The notes under the pieces are model-generated. The model was not told the origin of the DNA, did no database searches, and saw only the letters and a list, made by a program, of their open reading frames with translations. The position numbers and the translations under genes were made by a program. Shown piece by piece: positions 59,779 to 64,000 of a DNA stretch of 64,000 nucleotides (within the stretch, counting starts at the first letter, position 1; each line of letters starts with the position of its first letter). The DNA lies in IMG/VR virus record IMGVR_UViG_3300034356_000609, positions 35,810 to 99,809 of that record; one strand, given 5' to 3'. The stretch is from a virus.

Positions 59779-61476
59779 TTAATCTAATCTAAGGAAAGCT
59801 TCTAACTGTTCTCCTGTTGTTTGAGGAGTGGCTACATTCTTTAATCTCATTCCTATACTATCTGCTGTAGTTATGTTTGCTACTAAGTAATCCCAAACAG
59901 AAGCAGCGGTTAATACTGCGTTTCCAAAAGTATTATCTACAGGAATTCCAAAGGTTACTTGGTTTGCAGTAGGCATATTTAAAGTACCTGTTAAAGTAGC
60001 AAAAGCATAAAGTACACCTAATCTTACGTCTGTTGGATTAGGACTATCACTAGAAGCTGAGGGAGAAATGAATCTTTTAGTTGGGGCTACAACATTTGGG
60101 AAATTTAAACCTCCTGTTGAATTGTCTCTAAATTCTATGTATGTAGTTGTACTAGGAATTAAATGATAACGTGTAACCCAAAGAGGACTATATCCATAGG
60201 GGGAGTGAATAAACGGTCCAGAAAATAAATTAATTGTACTTCCACTAGGGGCATAAATAGTACATATATTCCCAGTTGAACTTATAGGACCAATAATTCT
60301 AAGCACAGCAGAAGTATAAACCAAAAGTCCTAATTGACTTCCTCCAAAACCAATTACAGGACCTGTAATATTAACAGTACAAAAAACAGTAAGCTCAAAT
60401 GGAAAGCTTACTTTTCCTAAAGTTAAAGTACCTGTCATATTAAAAGTACAGTTGCCTGTAATAGTACAAGCTTTCATGTCTGCCTCATTAACTTGAGTGA
60501 CATCTCCTGTTATGTTTATAGTAGGAGTAGAAGAAATATAAAGCATATTTCCACCTGTAGCACTTGAAGTCCAAGGTCTAATTGAACCTACAATATTTAT
60601 AGTTCCTGTGTTTAGAATATTGTAGATTGTTGTGTTTCCTCCTTGAGTTGTAGCTAAAGCAATATTAATATTTAAAGTACCTGCTCCATTAATTTGAAAA
60701 GTATTTCCTCCTGTAGAAGCGCGTAAAATAGGAGAAGTTATAGTGCTTGTTGTTCCTGCCCCACCTGTCCAGTTTAATATATTTACGTTAGAAGCTTCTA
60801 TAGAAACTGTGCAATTAACATTTACATTAGGAGCCAAGATAAAATTACCTCCAGTAACAGCGTTCTGAGCATCCTGAGAAGTTTCAAATAATCTTAATTC
60901 GGATATTGCAACATAATTAGTACTTAAACTTGCAGTAATATAAATTCTATAGCGAGTATAAGCTGTTGTATTAGTAAAAGTTCTAACATAAGGAAGTAAT
61001 TGAGAAGGAGATCCTACGTTAGTATCTAGCACAATCCAATTTGTCCCATCCCAAGCTTGAAATTGCCAGTTTGTAGGACGATCCCCATTATAAGTAGAAT
61101 TTTGAAGTGAATACCCTATAATAACTTTAGGACTAGAAAACTCATACTGTAACCACTCAGGTAACGGTCTCCCATTTTGACCAATCCAATGGGTCGTAAT
61201 ATTATTATCAAAAGCTCTCCAAGGCTGATAAGTATTATCGTCATATCTAGTTAGTGAACTTGCTATACCAGAAGGAGTAGTATATCCAGTCATCGTAGGA
61301 ACAGCACTTAACCCGAAGAATTCTTTATTAGACAAAGTAGCAACTGTTGCATTTTCATCTAAAGTCACCGTATATCCATTAGCAACTACAGTGTCTCCCG
61401 CAACAGGTTTTGTTCCTGTGTGCCATATAGCATTATTTGAAAAATTTCCACTTGCTATTGCTACTTTGATTGCCAT
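59779..61476 (-). CDS. Discoidin-domain tail fibre/adhesin, copy 2 (565 aa)
   Basis: N-terminus K-V-A-I-A-S-G-N-F-S-N-N-A-I-W with G-D-T-V-V-A-N-G-Y-T-V-T-L-D (about 1-50), shared with the neighbouring paralogue. Residues about 62-199 are a discoidin/F5-8C domain: W86-R-A-F-D-N-N-I-T-T-H-W, W108-L-Q-Y-E-F, W146-I-V-L, Y-T-R-Y-R-I-Y-I, I-S-E-L-R-L-F. Residues about 205-440 are repeated short strands (I-N-I-T-G-D-V, F-N-M-T-G-T-L, V-N-I-T-G-P-V) typical of a beta-helix. The tail contains a G-T-L-N-M-P... V-P-V/I-P-V-D-N-T-F-G-N-A element common in phage fibres, and S-I-G-M-R-L-K-N-V-A-T. Discoidin domains bind sugars or lipids, so it probably recognises the host surface. Six bases separate it from the paralogue. 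Confidence 0.8.
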   Translation of the reverse strand: MAIKVAIASGNFSNNAIWHTGTKPVAGDTVVANGYTVTLDENATVATLSNKEFFGLSAVPTMTGYTTPSGIASSLTRYDDNTYQPWRAFDNNITTHWIGQNGRPLPEWLQYEFSSPKVIIGYSLQNSTYNGDRPTNWQFQAWDGTNWIVLDTNVGSPSQLLPYVRTFTNTTAYTRYRIYITASLSTNYVAISELRLFETSQDAQNAVTGGNFILAPNVNVNCTVSIEASNVNILNWTGGAGTTSTITSPILRASTGGNTFQINGAGTLNINIALATTQGGNTTIYNILNTGTINIVGSIRPWTSSATGGNMLYISSTPTINITGDVTQVNEADMKACTITGNCTFNMTGTLTLGKVSFPFELTVFCTVNITGPVIGFGGSQLGLLVYTSAVLRIIGPISSTGNICTIYAPSGSTINLFSGPFIHSPYGYSPLWVTRYHLIPSTTTYIEFRDNSTGGLNFPNVVAPTKRFISPSASSDSPNPTDVRLGVLYAFATLTGTLNMPTANQVTFGIPVDNTFGNAVLTAASVWDYLVANITTADSIGMRLKNVATPQTTGEQLEAFLRLD

Positions 61477-61482
61477 AATTTG

Positions 61483-63135
61483 TTACGGATTATTATTTAA
61501 TGTGGTTTGAATTTGTACTCCAGTAGTCTCAACCGTAGCAGCGTTTTTAACTCTTCGACCTATACTGTTTGAAGTGTTTATGGAAGTCAAAGGGACAGCC
61601 CAAATAGCGGTAGGGTCAAGGACTGCTGTTCCTACTGTGTTGTCTACAGGTACGTTGTTAGCTACATTAGAAGGGGAAGGCACTATCATAGTTCCTGTTA
61701 ATGCTCCAGAAGAATAAGAAACCCCTTGTCTTACGTTATTAGGACTAGGAGCATCCGCAACTGTATCAGGACTAACTAATCTTGTTGAAGGAGGTTGTAC
61801 AGCTGGAGGTAATGCTCCATTAGTACTACTGTCCCTAAATTCCATATAAGAGTTAAAAGTTGGTATTAGGTGCATCCTTGAAATTAGCAATGGACTAATA
61901 CCATTTACTGAAAATATAAAAGGACCTGATAACAAAGTACTTGCGGCACTATCATAATTATTAGAAATTACTACGTTTCCAGAATTATTTAAAGCTGTTG
62001 CATTAAGAGTCCCAATAACACTTAATAGTCCTGAATTATTTTGAATTAAAGAAGCAGCAGCAAAAAATTTGTGAAATACATTTCCAACAATTTCACATCG
62101 AGAACTAGTATTAATAGAAATAGCAACTTGGGAACTACTTCCAATAAATAGGTTAGAAGTTACACTTCCTGTAATATAACACAAAGCAACGCTATTCAAT
62201 GATAAACAACCCCCACCACCTTCAAAACCTCCTTCTATATCTCCTGTAATATTAATACTACACTGGGCACTAGTACTAATAGCAAATCCCGTAGTTAAAG
62301 AATTTCGAGAGGCTATAATTCTACCTACAATATTAATAGTTGGATTACCTGCTGAAACTACAATCCCATTAGAAGCACTATATTTAATTATGTTTCCTAT
62401 TAAATTATAAGTACCTGCCGTAGTAAATGTGAGTAGTGTTGATCCTGATAAAAATCCAGCTTGAGTACAAGTAATAGTAACCCCAGGATTAACGGTAAAA
62501 GTTCCTCCTAAAACACTTGGTGTATTTCTGTCTCCTACATTTTGTAGGTGCATATCCCCAATAGAAGTATAAGACTGTCCGTTATTGGTTGTTATGTTAA
62601 TTCGGTACTTTTTATAAGCTGTTGTATTGGTAAAAGTACCTGTGTAGGAAAGAGCTGTATTACTTGTAACCGTGTGTAATACTACCCAAGCTGAACCACT
62701 CCACCCCTCAAATGTCCAGTCTCTAGGCATGTTACTTAGATTATTTTGGTAGGTTCTAAGTATAATATACTGATTGATTGCTTTAGGAGTTTTAAACTCG
62801 TAAGCAAGCCAAGCTGCAGGAAACCCGTTTGGGCTAATCCAACCTTCACCTAAACCATAGTTAAAATCAAAAGCTTTCCACGCTACATAAGATTCACCAC
62901 TGTCGAACTCTCCGCTTGTAGTAACTGCACAATCCCCCACAATGTAAGTTCGCATTGGAGGTACTGCGCTAGGGGGGTGAACAATGTTTGTAATACACTC
63001 TACAGTAACACTTTGATCTATGTTAACTGTAAATCCATTAGAAGCCACAATATCAGTAGCAGTAGGAATTGTACCTCCCTCCCAGATTGCTGGATTGCTC
63101 CAGTTACCACTAGCTATTGCAACTTTTAATCCCAT
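61483..63135 (-). CDS. Discoidin-domain tail fibre/adhesin, copy 1 (550 aa)
   Basis: Same layout as the next gene: N-terminal K-V-A-I-A-S-G-N-W-S-N-P-A-I-W (about 1-50), discoidin-like domain at about 60-198 (W86-K-A-F-D, W109-L-A-Y-E-F, W150-V-V-L, Y-K-K-Y-R-I-N-I-T). A strand-repeat region (about 210-400, I-N-I-V-G-R-I, I-N-I-T-G-D-I, C-E-I-V-G-N-V) and a C-terminal V-R-Q-G-V-S-Y-S-S-G-A-L-T-G-T, then V-P-V-D-N-T-V-G-T-A, follow. The two copies are clearly related but diverged most in the strand repeats. It follows a 98-aa gene by six bases. A receptor-binding role on the virion is inferred from these fibre-type elements. Confidence 0.8.
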   Translation of the reverse strand: MGLKVAIASGNWSNPAIWEGGTIPTATDIVASNGFTVNIDQSVTVECITNIVHPPSAVPPMRTYIVGDCAVTTSGEFDSGESYVAWKAFDFNYGLGEGWISPNGFPAAWLAYEFKTPKAINQYIILRTYQNNLSNMPRDWTFEGWSGSAWVVLHTVTSNTALSYTGTFTNTTAYKKYRINITTNNGQSYTSIGDMHLQNVGDRNTPSVLGGTFTVNPGVTITCTQAGFLSGSTLLTFTTAGTYNLIGNIIKYSASNGIVVSAGNPTINIVGRIIASRNSLTTGFAISTSAQCSINITGDIEGGFEGGGGCLSLNSVALCYITGSVTSNLFIGSSSQVAISINTSSRCEIVGNVFHKFFAAASLIQNNSGLLSVIGTLNATALNNSGNVVISNNYDSAASTLLSGPFIFSVNGISPLLISRMHLIPTFNSYMEFRDSSTNGALPPAVQPPSTRLVSPDTVADAPSPNNVRQGVSYSSGALTGTMIVPSPSNVANNVPVDNTVGTAVLDPTAIWAVPLTSINTSNSIGRRVKNAATVETTGVQIQTTLNNNP

Positions 63136-63141
63136 AACCTG

Positions 63142-63438
63142 TTACAAACCTTTATCAGTAATAAATTCTTGAAGACCTGTCATGATCTTAGTTATTGCAG
63201 AAGCAATTTCAGGATCTGACTCGGCTTCTTTAAAAACATCGAAGTAAGAAACAGCCTTAGCGTGGTCTGGAAGTTGTTCTATATTTCCTCCTAAGTCTCT
63301 ATAAGGAGTCAAACGCATAGCAACTGATGCTCCGATGATTCCTCCTTCTTGAACAAGTGGAGATATGGCTAGGTTAACTAGAAGTAGAGGATACTCTACT
63401 CCATCTACGATTGTTGGATTTGTTGATGTGATTGCCAT
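63142..63438 (-). CDS. Small fibre-associated protein (98 aa)
   Basis: This 98-aa protein has an N-terminal strand pair (A-I-T-S-T-N-P-T-I-V-D-G-V-E-Y-P), a beta-rich middle (G-A-S-V-A-M-R-L-T-P-Y-R) and a C-terminal helix (E-I-A-S-A-I-T-K-I-M-T-G-L-Q). It starts on the last base of the fibre gene's stop, so translation is coupled. Similar small genes following tail-fibre genes occur in Bacteroidota phages; a fibre cap, chaperone or base component is possible. No family name recognised. Confidence 0.65.
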   Translation of the reverse strand: MAITSTNPTIVDGVEYPLLLVNLAISPLVQEGGIIGASVAMRLTPYRDLGGNIEQLPDHAKAVSYFDVFKEAESDPEIASAITKIMTGLQEFITDKGL

Positions 63439-64000
63439 TATGTATATGTATTTGTTAGTCGGTTAGTCCAAGATGCACTTAATGCCTGGGTGATTAGTAC
63501 GTTACCATCTGTTAAAACTTGAATCCTTGTTATTTTCCAAACGTTTGCTCCTTCAGAACTTAACTGAGGTGCTCTTCCTACGTAAGAATACACTCCTTGA
63601 TAATCGTGTCGTACAGTTGCCGTCACAGCAGAGTTGACCCACTTTGTTCCGTTATAAGATAAGCTTTGTCCTATCTGTAAACTAGTAAGTTGAACGTCTG
63701 AAAGATTAGCTATTTGTGAAATCAATCCTGTCAACTGAGAACCATCTACTGCAGGGAGTTTACCTGAACCATCTAACTTTAGCAACTGGTTTACTCCATT
63801 AAATGTATTTCCTTGAAGAGTTACATTAGAAGACAAACGGGAATCAGAAAGAATGCCACTTGCGATGTTTGAGGCTACCGTAGTGTCGACATTTGCTACG
63901 TTGCTTAATCCTACTTGTGCTTTAGTGACGTTGTGAGGATTAGAAGTATTGCCTGTGTGACTGGTTAAGGTATTTTTTGTTGTTGTAATTTGTGTTTGGG
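63438..64000 (-). CDS. Tail fibre, C-terminal part (5' end outside window)
   Basis: The frame is open to the right edge; a TTG at 63836 would give only 132 residues, but the upstream in-frame sequence is clearly fibre-like, so I read it as the end of a longer gene (at least 187 codons seen). The first part contains S-N-P-H-N-V-T-K-A-Q-V-G-L-S-N-V, the HNVTxxQVGLxNV element known from many tail fibres. Then come N-T-F-N-G-V-N-Q-L-L-K-L-D-G-S-G-K-L-P and D-G-S-Q-L-T-G-L, another standard fibre element. The last ~80 residues are strand-rich (Y-Q-G-V-Y-S-Y-V-G) and may form the tip. It belongs to the tail fibres or receptor-binding set with the two discoidin proteins. Confidence 0.8.
   Translation of the reverse strand, partial: QTQITTTKNTLTSHTGNTSNPHNVTKAQVGLSNVANVDTTVASNIASGILSDSRLSSNVTLQGNTFNGVNQLLKLDGSGKLPAVDGSQLTGLISQIANLSDVQLTSLQIGQSLSYNGTKWVNSAVTATVRHDYQGVYSYVGRAPQLSSEGANVWKITRIQVLTDGNVLITQALSASWTNRLTNTYT

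Noticed and set aside
63834-63836. TTG as the true start of the right-edge fibre gene
   Set aside because: The same frame continues upstream with the HNVTKAQVGL fibre element, so this TTG is an internal leucine codon.
1-64000. Stop-codon reassignment (TAG or TGA) as in some crAss-like phages
   Set aside because: Genes are fully open and closely packed under the standard code. The stop codons I checked include TGA and TAA, and none lies inside a conserved domain.
1-64000. tRNA genes, CRISPR arrays, insertion sequences or integrase
   Set aside because: Gaps between genes are all under about 140 bases once the 51-aa and 55-aa genes are placed, and none shows a tRNA cloverleaf, spaced repeats or transposase/integrase sequence.

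Overview
The window is one arm of a tailed-phage genome of the crAss-like group (order Crassvirales), with a host in the phylum Bacteroidota. Every gene I can support lies on the minus strand, so transcription runs from position 64000 towards 1. The crAss-like assignment rests on gene content and order (large terminase, portal, scaffold, a ~510-aa capsid protein, connector/ring proteins, a giant muzzle-like tail protein, internal virion proteins, then giant proteins of more than 2,000 aa) and on a DxDxD RNA-polymerase active site in a 2,534-aa protein. Three signs point to a Bacteroidota host: five promoters match TTG-N18-20-TAnnTTTG, starts generally lack Shine-Dalgarno sequences, and one phage gene carries a type IX secretion (T9SS) sorting domain. 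T9SS is restricted to Bacteroidota and is generally absent from gut Bacteroides, so a Flavobacteria- or Cytophaga-like host is my inference. The standard genetic code fits; I saw no tRNA, CRISPR array, integrase or reverse transcriptase.

Layout in transcription order. (1) 64000-59779: the end of a tail-fibre gene, a small fibre-associated gene and two paralogous fibre/adhesin proteins with discoidin (F5/8 type C) domains. (2) 59770-52275: an envelope unit with its own promoter: holin-like and endolysin-like genes, a secreted HExxH protein, a T9SS-exported protein with cohesin-like and dockerin-like modules, two small membrane proteins, a CsgG-like lipoprotein, a probable outer-membrane beta-barrel, a C-type-lectin protein carrying the same dockerin-like module, and a small periplasmic protein. 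(3) 52220-45695: winged-helix-like and HU/IHF-like genes, small genes, terminase and portal. (4) 45650-35997: scaffold, major capsid protein, further head proteins and probable head fibres, punctuated by hairpins. (5) 35906-24213: ring/connector proteins, the muzzle-like protein, and small basic or internal virion proteins. (6) 24204-1: internal virion proteins, a giant protein with a PD-(D/E)XK nuclease domain, the virion RNA polymerase, a 203-aa protein, and the start of a giant protein with a zincin motif that runs off the left edge.

Units 3-6 would package, assemble and eject the genome; in crAss-like phages the giant proteins are thought to enter the cell with the DNA and transcribe early genes. 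The host-type promoters suggest that late genes are read by the host polymerase. The least expected part is unit 2: five or six exported or membrane proteins, including a lectin and a T9SS-anchored protein sharing a calcium-loop module, plus a CsgG-like lipoprotein with a barrel partner. It looks like a phage-encoded programme for altering or lysing the host envelope and is my best candidate for an undescribed system. All family assignments come from reading motifs by eye, without database searches.
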